Positions 1 through 10,123 of a stretch of 64,000 nt of DNA are shown piece by piece (the first letter of the stretch is position 1; every line of letters begins with the position of its first letter). Position numbers and translations under genes: made by a program. The notes below the pieces were generated by a model that searched no databases, was not told the DNA's origin, and saw nothing but the letters and a program-made list of their open reading frames with translations. The DNA is from Oribacterium sp. KHPX15. GTDB lineage: Bacteria > Bacillota > Clostridia > Lachnospirales > Lachnospiraceae. The stretch lies in the NCBI RefSeq assembly GCF_900107835.1, contig NZ_FNRG01000008.1:54060-118059 (forward strand), read 5' to 3'.

Positions 1-110
1 ACAGTGTTTATTATATTTCTGACACATGAATTACCATAGAAGCCGCTTTAATACATCAATCGTACAATGCGTTATGTGCCGGTTACTAATTATTAGATAT
101 ATTAGTCTTT

Positions 111-158
111 ATCCGGCGGACGAAACATTTAACCGTCTCGTCCGCCGGATATTTTTAT
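111..158 (+). terminator. Rho-independent terminator
   Basis: A 13-bp perfect stem (bases 111-123 pairing with 138-150) is followed by a T-rich tail. It probably ends a gene left of the window. The rest of 1-373 shows no coding signal apart from the hairpin at 321-346. Confidence 0.8.
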
Positions 159-320
159 TATTCTCGCGAGGTTGTGTAATCGCTTTCAACAAAATGCTGT
201 GATAAGCATTAAACCATTCATATTATTTGTGAGACTCATCAATTGATGAAATTCAGAAAAGCATTATTATAGGATACTAATAAATGTAAAGGTTACTTAT
301 CATCATACTGGTGATTTAGC

Positions 321-346
321 AAAGGAGGAACGTGAAATCCTCCTTT
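321..346 (+). promoter_or_regulatory. Hairpin just upstream of the MATE gene
   Basis: A 9-bp inverted repeat (321-329 with 338-346) is followed by TTAAT and sits 27 bases before the first MATE start codon. The left arm contains an AAAGGAGGA Shine-Dalgarno-like string locked in the stem. It may be an attenuator, a leader hairpin or a terminator; no ligand-binding motif is visible. Confidence 0.4.
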
Positions 347-373
347 TAATTTAAAATAATTGGGATTTAAGTA

Positions 374-1837
374 ATGAACAGTGCAAATACAGCAGGTCTT
401 GGTCACATAACAAATAGTTTTAAAAAAGATACAACACCATCAAATACATCAACAATGTCATCTAAGCCGGAAACAACAAAAATGAACCCCGCCACCAAAA
501 CCGCCAAATCCTCCGTCAACATGCTCGAAGGCTCCCTTCTCGACAAGATCCTGCTTTTCGCCATCCCACTTGCTCTCAGCAGCATGATACAGCAGCTCTT
601 CAATACTGCCGACACCGCAGTGGTTGGACGTTTTGCAAGCTCTCAGGATATGGCGGCAGTAGGTGCCAATGCCTCCGTCATCAGCCTCATTGTTTCCCTC
701 TTCATCGGTCTTTCCGTGGGTGCCAATGTTGCCATCTCGAGACTCATCGGCTTAAACAAAACAAAAAAGATCAACGATGCCATAGGCTGCATCATGCTTC
801 TTGCAGGCGGAAGCGGAGTAGTGCTTTTATTTGTGGGCATACTGTTATCAAGTCCCATACTAACCGCCATCAGCACGCCCTCGGACGTACTTCCCCTTGC
901 CATAAAGTATCTCCGTATCTATTCGGCAGGCATGCCCTTTATCATGCTTTATAACTTCGGATCAGCGATCCTCAGAAGTAAAGGCGACAGCAAAACACCG
1001 CTTTACTCCCTGATAGTGGCAGGTGTGGTCAATGTCGTCCTTAACCTTCTCTTTGTTATCGTTTTTAAGCAGGGGGTTGCCGGAGTCGGCTATGCCACCG
1101 TGATCTCCAACATCATATCTTCGGGTCTGGTGGTGCAAACCCTCGTTAACGGAGAGGAAGATTTCAGATTAAAGCTCAGCAAACTAAAGCCTCAGAAAGA
1201 TGTTTTATCCATTGTACTTAAGATAGGAGTTCCCGCAGGCCTTCAGGGCGTAATATTTGCCATCGCAAACACAGTCATCCAGAGCTCAATTAACAGCTTC
1301 GGTTCAGCCGCAGTAGCCGGCTCCACCGCCAGCCAGAACATGGAGTGTATGAGCTTTTTCTGGATTAATGCCTTCAACCAGGCAGCAACCACCTTCATCA
1401 GCCAGAACTACAGTGCGAAGAAGCCGGACAGATGCAGGAAGATATTTATCATGTGCCTCGTAAGTGCGTTCTTATCCTGCGGACTTATTAATGTCCTTTC
1501 ACTGATTTTCCACGACAGTATCATTGCCATCTTCACCGGAGACCCTGAGGTAGCAGCATTCGCCCTTACCCGTATGTCCCACGTAATGATCTTCCAGTGG
1601 ATGGCCGCTTCCTACGAAGTATCCGGATCCGCTCTCAGGGGCATGGGCATCTCAATGCTTCCAACCTTCCTTACTGTCTTCGGCTGCGTCGGTTTCCGCG
1701 TGATGTGGGTACTATTTATTTTCCCACTTTTCGGCACCTTCACCTCCCTCATGATGGTGTATATAGCTTCCTGGATAATAACAGGAACCTCAGTACTGAC
1801 AGCATATTACCTGAAGGCAAAAAAACTTCTGAGATAG
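374..1837 (+). CDS. MATE family multidrug efflux transporter
   Basis: This 487-residue membrane protein belongs to the MATE family, which exports drugs or metabolites with Na+ or H+ antiport. About 12 hydrophobic segments begin near residue 53 (LEGSLLDKILLFAIPLALSS), and the typical N-lobe region QLFNTADTAVVGRF is present. The first ~48 residues are Thr/Ser/Lys-rich and unlike the family, so translation may start later, at a Met near residue 37 or 50. No start has a strong ribosome site. The gene stands alone between a leader hairpin and a repeat block. Substrate unknown. Confidence 0.85.
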   Translation: MNSANTAGLGHITNSFKKDTTPSNTSTMSSKPETTKMNPATKTAKSSVNMLEGSLLDKILLFAIPLALSSMIQQLFNTADTAVVGRFASSQDMAAVGANASVISLIVSLFIGLSVGANVAISRLIGLNKTKKINDAIGCIMLLAGGSGVVLLFVGILLSSPILTAISTPSDVLPLAIKYLRIYSAGMPFIMLYNFGSAILRSKGDSKTPLYSLIVAGVVNVVLNLLFVIVFKQGVAGVGYATVISNIISSGLVVQTLVNGEEDFRLKLSKLKPQKDVLSIVLKIGVPAGLQGVIFAIANTVIQSSINSFGSAAVAGSTASQNMECMSFFWINAFNQAATTFISQNYSAKKPDRCRKIFIMCLVSAFLSCGLINVLSLIFHDSIIAIFTGDPEVAAFALTRMSHVMIFQWMAASYEVSGSALRGMGISMLPTFLTVFGCVGFRVMWVLFIFPLFGTFTSLMMVYIASWIITGTSVLTAYYLKAKKLLR

Positions 1838-1893
1838 ATTTAATAGTTAATCATCCTGAAGCAATAGATTTTCTGCAAACCTCATATCGCTGA

Positions 1894-2150
1894 CTGACTC
1901 ATATTGAATAAATCTGGATTTGCGGTCAATCCTTTAGATAGCATCAGATGACTCATTTTGTATATATCTTGATATGCAGTCATACAGCTACCTTGCTATT
2001 GTTGACCCATTTTGAACAATTCTGGATTTGCGGTCAATTCTTTAGTTAGCATCAGATGACTCATTTTGTATATATCTTGATAAGCAGTCATACAGCTACC
2101 TTGCTATTGTTGACTCATTTTGAACAATTCTGGGTTTGCGGTCAAACTCA
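1894..2150. repeat. Tandem repeat of about 120 bp with TGACTCA motifs
   Basis: Two near-perfect copies of a ~120-bp unit plus a partial third occupy the gap between the MATE gene and the pheST leader. Each unit carries TGACTCATTTTG and TTGCGGTCAA strings. There is no open reading frame. A related TGACTCA-rich block lies at 13521-13880. Confidence 0.8.
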
Positions 2151-2183
2151 CATGTTAACAGCGGTCATCCGGCTCTGATCCAC

Positions 2184-2212
2184 TTGACAACTGTCCATTT
2201 TAGAAATATGAT
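2184..2212 (+). promoter_or_regulatory. Sigma-70 type promoter of pheST
   Basis: A perfect -35 TTGACA (2184-2189), a 17-base spacer and a -10 TATGAT (2207-2212) lie just upstream of the T-box leader. Transcription should start near 2219. Confidence 0.85.
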
Positions 2213-2218
2213 GTAACA

Positions 2219-2575
2219 AGTTTTATATTAAAAAGACGTAGATGGTGCACAGTAGTACAGAGCCACCTCTCCAAGAGAATGACCGTGAGGCGCTGAGAGC
2301 GGTCTGAGAGATTCTGATATGAATTTTCCCACCGGAGTCGTCCGGATGAAAACTATAACTTAAGCTTTCTTTGTAAGATTAATGAAATGTCTCTAAAATA
2401 ATGACTGAGGCATTTGGAGTTATTCATTGAATGCGTAGTCTGACAGTAGTCCGGAACGTGTTATGCGCGTTAAGCATATCGAGTGTCTGATGATAAATCA
2501 TCAGGAACCTGGGTGGTACCGCGAATCATTTCGTCCCTGTGTCTTAGAAATAAGACCCGGGGACTTTTCTTTTTC
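2219..2575 (+). promoter_or_regulatory. T-box riboswitch of the pheST operon
   Basis: The leader ends with the conserved T-box core GGGTGGTACCGCG (2511-2523), followed by a terminator made of 533-537 pairing with 559-563 (offset 2000), with an inner stem and a TTTTCTTTT tail. Upstream lies a long structured stretch that fits Stem I. T-box leaders sense uncharged tRNA. With pheS and pheT downstream the effector should be tRNA-Phe; the TTC within 2320-2330 is a plausible specifier codon but I could not fold the arm with certainty. Confidence 0.92.
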
Positions 2576-2607
2576 CCTACTCGAATAAAAAACAAAGGAG
2601 AGACCAA

Positions 2608-3630
2608 ATGGAAAACACAAAGTTGGAAGAGCTTAAAAAGCTCGCGCAGGAGCATATCCAGAACGCAAAAGATACCAATGCACTCAACGACATCCGTGTA
2701 AAGTATCTCGGAAAAAAAGGTGAGATCACAACTATGCTTAAGGCAATGAAGGATCTGAGCCCTGAAGAGAGACCTAAGTTCGGTCAGATGGTCAATGCCA
2801 TCCGCGAACAGATCGAAACAGAACTCAATCAGCAGATGACTGAGCTTCAGGAAAAAGCCAAGGAAATACGTATGGCAGCAGAAACCATCGACGTTACACT
2901 TCCTGCAAAGAAGATGGCTTACGGACATGCTCATCCAAACACCAGAGCTCTTGAAGAAGTTGAGAAAATCTTCGTTGGAATGGGTTATGAAGTAGTTGAA
3001 GGACCTGAAGTTGAGTATGACGAGAACAACTTCGAAAAGCTCAATATCCCTGCAGGACATCCCGCAAGAGACGAGCAGGATACCTTCTACATCAATAACA
3101 ATATCCTCCTTCGTACCCAGACCTCATCCGTACAGGCAAGAGTTATGGAGCAGGGCAAGCTTCCCATCCGTATGATCTGCCCCGGACGTGTTTTCCGTTC
3201 AGATGCAGTGGATGCTACCCATTCACCTTCCTTCCATCAGATCGAGGGACTTGTTATCGACAAGCACGTAACCTTCGCAGATCTTAAGGGGACACTTGAT
3301 AAATTTGCCAAGGAACTTTTCGGACCGGATACCAAAACAAAACTCCGTCCTCATCACTTCCCATTTACAGAGCCATCAGCAGAGGTTGATGTTTCCTGCT
3401 TCAAGTGCGGCGCAAAGGGCTGCCGTTTCTGTAAGGGAGAGGGCTGGATCGAGATTCTCGGCTGCGGTATGGTTCATCCTCACGTTCTTGAGATGTGCGG
3501 CATTGACCCCAAGGAGTATCAGGGCTTTGCCTTCGGTGTAGGTCTTGAGAGAATCGCTCTCCTTAAGTACGAGATCGATGACATGAGACTTCTCTACGAG
3601 AACGACACACGTTTCCTCAGCCAGTTCTGA
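2608..3630 (+). CDS. pheS: Phenylalanyl-tRNA synthetase alpha subunit
   Basis: This 340-residue catalytic subunit of the (alpha-beta)2 PheRS charges tRNA-Phe with phenylalanine. The N-terminal ~85 residues form the coiled-coil tRNA-binding arm. The class II core follows: motif 2 region RVFRSDAVDATHSPSFHQIEG near residue 200 and motif 3 GFAFGVGLERIALLKY near the C terminus. The start has a good AAAGGAGAG site. The gene lies directly behind the T-box leader and 22 bases before pheT, so the two are co-transcribed. Confidence 0.98.
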   Translation: MENTKLEELKKLAQEHIQNAKDTNALNDIRVKYLGKKGEITTMLKAMKDLSPEERPKFGQMVNAIREQIETELNQQMTELQEKAKEIRMAAETIDVTLPAKKMAYGHAHPNTRALEEVEKIFVGMGYEVVEGPEVEYDENNFEKLNIPAGHPARDEQDTFYINNNILLRTQTSSVQARVMEQGKLPIRMICPGRVFRSDAVDATHSPSFHQIEGLVIDKHVTFADLKGTLDKFAKELFGPDTKTKLRPHHFPFTEPSAEVDVSCFKCGAKGCRFCKGEGWIEILGCGMVHPHVLEMCGIDPKEYQGFAFGVGLERIALLKYEIDDMRLLYENDTRFLSQF

Positions 3631-3652
3631 TAAGAAAAAAAGGAGAATCAAA

Positions 3653-6091
3653 ATGAATACATCAATGAATTGGATCAAGGAGTATGTTCCTGATCTTGAC
3701 TGTACTCCTAAGGAGTGGACAGACGCAGTAACACTTACAGGTACTAAGGTTGAGACCTGTACCATTTTAAATAAAAATCTCGACAAGATCGTAACCGGCC
3801 AGATTAAGTCCATGGAGAAGCACCCGGACTCAGATCACCTTTGGATCTGCCAGGTAGACGTAGGACAGGAGGCCAATGTTCAGATCGTTACGGGCGCACA
3901 GAACCAGAAGGTTGGCGATGTTGTTCCCGTTGTACTTGACGGCGGAAAAGTTGCCGGAGGACATGACGGCGGAGAGATGCCCGAGGACGGCGTAGTTATC
4001 AAGGCCGGAAAGCTTAGAGGCATCGAGTCTTACGGTATGATGTGCTCCATCGAAGAGCTGGGCTCAACCAGAGAGTTCTATCCTGAAGCTCCCGAGTCAG
4101 GCCTTTACATCTTCCCTGAGGGAACTCCTGTAGGACAGGATGCTCCTACATTACTCGGTCTCAATGACGCTATCCACGAGTATGAGGTAACTTCAAACCG
4201 TGTTGACTGCTACAGTGTCATCGGAATCGCAAGAGAGGGTGCAGCTACCTTCAAGAAGACCTTCGTAATGCCTAAGGAAGAGAAATCAGGCAACAGCGAG
4301 AATATCAATGACTACTTAAGCGTCGAAGTCATTGACACAGATCTCTGCCCGAGATACACAGCCAGAATGGTTAAGAACATCAAGATCGAGCCATCTCCAA
4401 AGTGGATGCAGATCCGTCTTGCCAGCGCCGGCATCAGACCTATCAACAACATCGTAGATATCACAAACTATGTAATGCTTGAGTACGGCCAGCCTATGCA
4501 CAGCTACGATTACGATATGATCAGAGGTCACAAGATCATAGTTAAACGTGCTCAGGACGGAGAGGTATTTGAGACTCTGGATCAGCAGGAGAGAAAGCTT
4601 GACCACACTGTACTTACAATCTGTGACGCGGAGGGTGCCATCGGCATCGCCGGAATCATGGGCGGTCAGAACTCAAAAATTACCGATGATGTAAAGACAA
4701 TGGTATTTGAGGCAGCTACCTTCGACGGCACAAACATCAGACTCAGTGCCCGTAAGGTTGGCGACAGAACAGACGCTTCCGCTTACTTCGAGAAAGGTCT
4801 CGATCCAAACCTTGCAGAGTCAGCCATCAACCGTGCCTGCGCTCTTATTGAAGAGCTTCATGCAGGTGAGGTTATCGGCGGAATGATCGATGTTTATCCT
4901 GTAAAGCGCGAGGCTTCAGTGGTTAAGTGCAAAGCTTCCGAGATCAATCATCTCATCGGCTTCAACCTTACAGCACAGGAGATGAAGGAGTACCTTGAGC
5001 GCATTGAACTCAAGACCGAGATCGGTGCAGACGGAGACAGTCTCACAGTTACAGCACCTACCTTCCGTCAGGACATCCACCTTATGTGCGACGTGGCAGA
5101 GGAGATCACAAGATTCTATGGCTATGCCAATGTTCCCACCTCACTTCCCGGTGGCTCCGAGGTAACAGGCCGTCTCGCTCCGGATCTTGCAATCAATGAG
5201 AGAGTCAGACATTATGCTCAGGCACTTGGATACTCACAGGCCTTCATGTACAGTTTCGAGTCTCCGAAGGTTTATGACAAGCTCCTTTTCGCTGAGGACG
5301 CAGCAGAGAGACAGCAGATCAAGATCTCCAATCCGCTCGGTGAGGACTTCTCTGTTATGAGAACCTCCAGCATGAACGGAATGCTCACCTCACTTTCAAC
5401 CAACTTCAACAGAAGAAACAAGGTTGCAAAGCTTTATGAGATGGCCAATATTTATATCCCGAAGGCATTACCTCTCACCGAGCTTCCTGACGAGCGCATG
5501 ACTCTTACACTTGGCTCCATCGGAGAGGACGACTTCTTTGATATGAAGGGTGATGTTGAAAATATCCTTAACCAGCTTGGAATCAGAGGTCGTTTCCACT
5601 ATGACGCGCAGGGATGTGAGAAGCCATTCCTTCACCCGGGACGACGCGCAAATATCATCTATGATGGCAAGGTTATCGGATACCTGGGAGAGGTTCATCC
5701 TACAGTGCTTGAGAACTATTCAATCGGTGACAGAGCATACATCGCAGTTCTTGATATGCCTGAGGTTTATCCTCTTGTTAATGATGACACCAAGTTCACC
5801 CCGCTTGCCAAGTTCCCTTCAGTAAGCCGTGACTTCTCAATGCTTGTACCTCTCAAGGTAACAGCAGGCGAGATAGAAGACGTGCTTACCCAGAGATCCG
5901 GAAAGCTTTGCGAGTCAGTTGAACTTTTCGATATCTATGTTGGCGCACAGGTTCTTGCAGGCTACAAGTCAATGGCCTATAAAGTAACACTCCGTGCCCA
6001 GGATCACACCCTTACAGACGATGAGATAAACTCTGTAGTAAAGAAGATCCTGAACGGTCTTGAGAGACTCGGAATTTCACTCAGAAGCTAA
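3653..6091 (+). CDS. pheT: Phenylalanyl-tRNA synthetase beta subunit
   Basis: The 812-residue beta subunit of PheRS has the usual domain order: an EMAP-II-like tRNA-binding fold (residues ~40-150), the B3/B4 editing domain (~210-390), the B5 domain (~400-480), the catalytic-like core (~490-700) and a C-terminal ferredoxin-fold anticodon-binding domain starting at FTPLAKFPSVSRDFSM. Length and order are normal. A strong AAAAAGGAG site precedes the start. A terminator follows immediately. Confidence 0.98.
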   Translation: MNTSMNWIKEYVPDLDCTPKEWTDAVTLTGTKVETCTILNKNLDKIVTGQIKSMEKHPDSDHLWICQVDVGQEANVQIVTGAQNQKVGDVVPVVLDGGKVAGGHDGGEMPEDGVVIKAGKLRGIESYGMMCSIEELGSTREFYPEAPESGLYIFPEGTPVGQDAPTLLGLNDAIHEYEVTSNRVDCYSVIGIAREGAATFKKTFVMPKEEKSGNSENINDYLSVEVIDTDLCPRYTARMVKNIKIEPSPKWMQIRLASAGIRPINNIVDITNYVMLEYGQPMHSYDYDMIRGHKIIVKRAQDGEVFETLDQQERKLDHTVLTICDAEGAIGIAGIMGGQNSKITDDVKTMVFEAATFDGTNIRLSARKVGDRTDASAYFEKGLDPNLAESAINRACALIEELHAGEVIGGMIDVYPVKREASVVKCKASEINHLIGFNLTAQEMKEYLERIELKTEIGADGDSLTVTAPTFRQDIHLMCDVAEEITRFYGYANVPTSLPGGSEVTGRLAPDLAINERVRHYAQALGYSQAFMYSFESPKVYDKLLFAEDAAERQQIKISNPLGEDFSVMRTSSMNGMLTSLSTNFNRRNKVAKLYEMANIYIPKALPLTELPDERMTLTLGSIGEDDFFDMKGDVENILNQLGIRGRFHYDAQGCEKPFLHPGRRANIIYDGKVIGYLGEVHPTVLENYSIGDRAYIAVLDMPEVYPLVNDDTKFTPLAKFPSVSRDFSMLVPLKVTAGEIEDVLTQRSGKLCESVELFDIYVGAQVLAGYKSMAYKVTLRAQDHTLTDDEINSVVKKILNGLERLGISLRS

Positions 6092-6093
6092 AA

Positions 6094-6123
6094 AGAAGAA
6101 CCGCCTTTCGGCGGTTCTTTTTT
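6094..6123 (+). terminator. Terminator of pheST
   Basis: GAACCGCC and GGCGGTTC form an 8-bp stem with a TTTC loop and a run of T residues, directly after the pheT stop. The next genes converge on it from the minus strand. Confidence 0.92.
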
Positions 6124-6534
6124 TCAAAAAGCAAATATATCATCTTCCGACTCACTTTGCTTTCTGAAGAAATTGTATATCGTATCAAAAATGTCTTTAA
6201 GCGAAGTGGACTTCAGCACATAGCCTGCCGGCTTAAGCTTGAGCACCTCCATAACGCTTTCCGAATCATTGGCTCCGGTCAGAAAGATAACCGGAATATC
6301 CATGGTTGCCGGATCACTTTGCATGATTTTAAAAACTTCCCTTCCGGATTTGACAGGCATGAAATAGTCGAGGAGTACCAGATCCGGCTTGTTTTTTTTA
6401 AGATATGCCAGTGCCTGATCCCCGTTCTTTGCAACCGCAACACGGTAATATTTCATCAATGCACCATGGAGCATCTTAAGGTACATGATATCATCATCAA
6501 CCAACAGAATTAATTTTTGTTCTTCAGCTGTCAT
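6124..6534 (-). CDS. Single-domain response regulator
   Basis: This 136-residue protein is a stand-alone receiver (REC) domain. It has the acidic pair in LVDDD (residues ~11-15), the phospho-acceptor Asp in LVLLDYFMP (~56), the Thr of FLTGA (~84) and the Lys of VLKSTS (~108). There is no output domain, so it should act by protein contact, as CheY or Spo0F do. It starts 11 bases after the hybrid kinase gene and is probably its partner. The C terminus is acidic. Confidence 0.92.
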   Translation of the reverse strand: MTAEEQKLILLVDDDIMYLKMLHGALMKYYRVAVAKNGDQALAYLKKNKPDLVLLDYFMPVKSGREVFKIMQSDPATMDIPVIFLTGANDSESVMEVLKLKPAGYVLKSTSLKDIFDTIYNFFRKQSESEDDIFAF

Positions 6535-6545
6535 AGTTAGTCCTT

Positions 6546-9500
6546 CTAAAATATACTGTAATTAATATTGAAATTACTTACGAGCTGCTGTACCAGATCC
6601 CAGTCTATATCATCAAGAGCCCCTTTGATTTTTACAAGAGTGTTCTTCATATATGGAGAAACCGACTGAGCCGTAAGGAAATCCACAAGCTTTTCACAGG
6701 CATCCAGATCATACTCTTCAGCCTTATGTTCTAGAAGTTCGAATGCTTCTACCATTTCATTATAAGTCAGTTTCTCGACTTTTCCAATTTTTTCAATCGG
6801 ATTATTTTCCTCTTTCTGCTCACCGACAGAATGAATCATCTCTGCAGCAGACGGTATACTGCCCTTTGAAAATCCTTTCTGATCATTAGCAGGCGCACCT
6901 GTAGACTGACCGGCAGCAAAGCTGTTTTTTATAAATACTTTCTTATCATCTGCGGAAGAACCTGACACAGGAGCAGAAGACATGCTGCCACTTTGATTAT
7001 CTTTATTGATTAATAAAGCGTCTGCGGCTTCCGCAGGAATAGAATCTTTCTTAAAGTAATCCATTAGTGGACTCAGTTTTTCATAAATAACACTCAGGTT
7101 TGCCGCAAAGACAGGAGCGTTCTCTATGATGGTATCGACGTCACCGGCTATGCCTGCCTTCTCCAATACCTCTGCAAATCTGCTTAACTGTGTGGCACCT
7201 ATGGCTCGGGAGGTGCTTTTTAAGGAATGCATCAGCATGGTAAATTCCTGACGTGCATTTCTGTCTTTTATGGATTTAAGTCTTTCAAGATTTCCCGGAA
7301 TTCCGTCAACAAAACTCACAAGCGCTTTTGCTAATGTCTGGATATCGCCACAGTAGTTCAAACCTGATATGAGATTGATATCCGTCAGCTGTGTGATGAA
7401 GGCACCCGGATCCTTAGCCGAAGCATTAACCTTAAGGAAATCAGCATTCTTATCAGATTCTGCCTTATCCGACTTCACAATTTCCACCTTATCCTTTGGC
7501 AGGTACTGTATAAGTTTTGCTTCAAGATGCTCCGGTGATATAGGTTTTGGAAGATAATCTATAAAACCTTCTTCCAGATATGTGTTTCTGGCACCGGAAA
7601 TGGCATTGGCGGTAAGAGCAATCACAGGTACCTTTGCTGCCCATGGCTTTTTAAGCTTTCGTATGGCGCGAAAAGCTTCTATACCGTCGATATCCGGCAT
7701 AAGATGATCCATAAATATAAGATCAAATTCAAAATCATTACACAAAGCCACAGCTTGAACACCGCTTGAAGCTTCGGTTATATCAACTTCAGTCTTTTTC
7801 AGGAGAGACTTAAATACAAAACGATTTACATCTATATCATCCACAACCAGGATTCTGGCCTTTGGCGCCCTGAAGGATTCATGATAAAGATGCTTTTCCT
7901 GTAAAAGTCTCTTATATACAGACTTATGAGACCGGACAGTAGCCCAGTGTACAACCGGAACCTTGATGGTGAAGTAAAAATCGGAACCAACACCGTATTC
8001 GGAGACAAACTGAAGCTTACTGTCTGCCATAGCCAGAATTCTCTGTACTATGGACAAACCTAATCCTGTTCCCTGTATGCTTCGGTTTTTCTTCTCATCA
8101 AATCTTTCAAATTCCCGGAACAGTTTGTCCTTATCTTCAGGTTTTACACCTATTCCGGTATCCTTAACATGGATGGTCAGATATTCATTGTTCTCGTCAA
8201 TTTTTTTGAAATCCATTGTAAAGGTAACCGAACCTTTTTCGGTGTATTTTACAGCATTGGATATGACATTGGTGAGAATCTGCTTCAGCCTGATCTCATC
8301 AAAACGGATCATGAAGGGCATATCCTCATTGATCTCAACATTAAATTTAAGGTTTTTCTTCTCACAGTATTGCTGTCCGATCTGAACCAGATCTGTAAGC
8401 AGCTTCAGGAGATCAAAATCAACCGGGATAAGATTCATCTTTCCGGCTTCGATCTTTGAGAAATCCAGTATATCGTTAACAAGGCTCAGTAAATGGTCAC
8501 CTGAATTGGCGATTCCAGAGGCATATTGAAGAATCTGGAAATCAGTGGATTCCCTGAGAATCATCTCTGACATGCCGATGATGGCATTTATGGGAGTCCT
8601 TATCTCATGAGACATTCTTGACAGAAACTCGCTCTTTGATTTATTGGCATTGCCTGCCTTCACAACCATTTCATTAAGATCATACGAGGTCTTTTCAAGA
8701 TAGGAAACAAGCCTTTCCGAAAGCGGCACCAGACCTCCGGACCTCGATTCGGTACTCTGTTTGAAATATGTTTTTGGTGTGGAATCCGTAACATGCCCCT
8801 CACGGAAACATATGGAAACGATGGAGCCTGCAAGAAGACCCCCCACGCCGTATTGTTTAAATATTTCCCCCGACCCAAAGGCATGAGTGGCCTGGGGGAG
8901 CATTCTTGTGAAAAATTCAATTTCTTTTTTGTATCGGTTATTAAGGAGCATATATCTGCTGACACAGACAAAATTACTCATGGCTTCGGGAACAAAATCC
9001 TGCATCCTCAGGCTGAGTTTTTCTGACTCATCAATCAATTCCTTGGGATTTCCGTAACCAATCTGAAGCTTTTCGCCTTCTTTTATATCACCATAGTAGT
9101 ATAATTCTCCATGTTTACCGGCATAAAAAGGAATACGTACAAAAGGTACATCCTTTCGTTTTAAAATGAGCGGGAATTCATTGATATTAGCCATATTGTA
9201 GGCATTGAGATCCGCATCCAGATAATATTTATAAACCTCGGCCACCGGTGTATCATCCAGCTTTTCCAGGCAGGTTTCACCGATTTTAAGGTCGATGTCA
9301 TTGCTCACATGGGCAGTAAAACTGCGTCCCAAAGGTTTCCACCCGAGACATGCATCATTTTTTATATTCAGATCTTTTCCGCAGTAAGCAACTGCTACAA
9401 GACCATATTCAACAGGGGTGTCCGTAAATACATAAGGCTGGGCACCCTGAAAAAAATCCTCAATATGATTGCTTGCCATTGCTCCAAAAAAAGGAAGTTC

Positions 9501-9941
9501 ATCAAAACCATCACTTACATCATCAATTATTTTTGAGATGCCAATGTTCTTGCCCGCAGGGAACAGATGAACACCCTTAAGATGAGGCAGTCTTTTAAGC
9601 TTCCTGTTAAGCTCAGCGGCACCTTCTTCTTCAGAAATCTTTGAGAAATCATAAAGAAAAGTGTGGGTTTCGGATCTCTTAAAAAACATAAAACTCAGTA
9701 TGGCAGTATACTGACTGTTGAAATCCCCGACGCCGAACAAAGACATACCGGCTATCTTGATATCCGGAAAAGAGGACTTAAGGACATTCAGAATCTCACC
9801 GATGTCATCCTTATGAATTCTGGTTGTGTAAACCTGAGCATAGGTATGGTAATTATTGGCGAAGAGATTTCTTATTTCCTTGTTTTTTGTAAGGTTATTT
9901 AAATCATTTAAGCCCTTAATAACAAAAGTCTTCTGATGCAT
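6546..9941 (-). CDS. FIST-domain hybrid sensor histidine kinase
   Basis: This 1131-residue cytoplasmic protein has no membrane segment or signal peptide. In order it shows FIST N (residues ~25-210) and FIST C (~220-385), a sensory fold thought to bind small ligands; HisKA with SHEIRTP (His ~445); HATPase with NAVKYT (~562), DTGIG (~594) and GTGLGL (~624); a REC domain with DD at ~701 and Asp in IFMDHLMP (~745); an Hpt domain with MHSLKST (His ~905); a Ser/Asp-rich linker (~965-1050); and a helical C-terminal domain. Such a chain passes phosphate His-Asp-His, ending on a partner such as the downstream receiver. The ligand is unknown. Confidence 0.9.
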   Translation of the reverse strand: MHQKTFVIKGLNDLNNLTKNKEIRNLFANNYHTYAQVYTTRIHKDDIGEILNVLKSSFPDIKIAGMSLFGVGDFNSQYTAILSFMFFKRSETHTFLYDFSKISEEEGAAELNRKLKRLPHLKGVHLFPAGKNIGISKIIDDVSDGFDELPFFGAMASNHIEDFFQGAQPYVFTDTPVEYGLVAVAYCGKDLNIKNDACLGWKPLGRSFTAHVSNDIDLKIGETCLEKLDDTPVAEVYKYYLDADLNAYNMANINEFPLILKRKDVPFVRIPFYAGKHGELYYYGDIKEGEKLQIGYGNPKELIDESEKLSLRMQDFVPEAMSNFVCVSRYMLLNNRYKKEIEFFTRMLPQATHAFGSGEIFKQYGVGGLLAGSIVSICFREGHVTDSTPKTYFKQSTESRSGGLVPLSERLVSYLEKTSYDLNEMVVKAGNANKSKSEFLSRMSHEIRTPINAIIGMSEMILRESTDFQILQYASGIANSGDHLLSLVNDILDFSKIEAGKMNLIPVDFDLLKLLTDLVQIGQQYCEKKNLKFNVEINEDMPFMIRFDEIRLKQILTNVISNAVKYTEKGSVTFTMDFKKIDENNEYLTIHVKDTGIGVKPEDKDKLFREFERFDEKKNRSIQGTGLGLSIVQRILAMADSKLQFVSEYGVGSDFYFTIKVPVVHWATVRSHKSVYKRLLQEKHLYHESFRAPKARILVVDDIDVNRFVFKSLLKKTEVDITEASSGVQAVALCNDFEFDLIFMDHLMPDIDGIEAFRAIRKLKKPWAAKVPVIALTANAISGARNTYLEEGFIDYLPKPISPEHLEAKLIQYLPKDKVEIVKSDKAESDKNADFLKVNASAKDPGAFITQLTDINLISGLNYCGDIQTLAKALVSFVDGIPGNLERLKSIKDRNARQEFTMLMHSLKSTSRAIGATQLSRFAEVLEKAGIAGDVDTIIENAPVFAANLSVIYEKLSPLMDYFKKDSIPAEAADALLINKDNQSGSMSSAPVSGSSADDKKVFIKNSFAAGQSTGAPANDQKGFSKGSIPSAAEMIHSVGEQKEENNPIEKIGKVEKLTYNEMVEAFELLEHKAEEYDLDACEKLVDFLTAQSVSPYMKNTLVKIKGALDDIDWDLVQQLVSNFNINYSIF

Positions 9942-10123
9942 ATAGCCCCATTTCTATAAGACGAAACAGTAGAGACAAGGTATAAGTATGAAAGAGCCGG
10001 GGAGCATCCATTTAACAAACGGTGCGCTCGACGATAAATACTGAATAATTGTGTACAAACTTATACATTATCTTTATCGGCATCAGAAGACTTGTTAATA
10101 ATATAATAACTATAAAAAAAGGT

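Noticed and set aside
1894..2150. CRISPR-like array
   Set aside because: Units are ~120 bp with repeated, not unique, spacers, and no cas gene is in the window.
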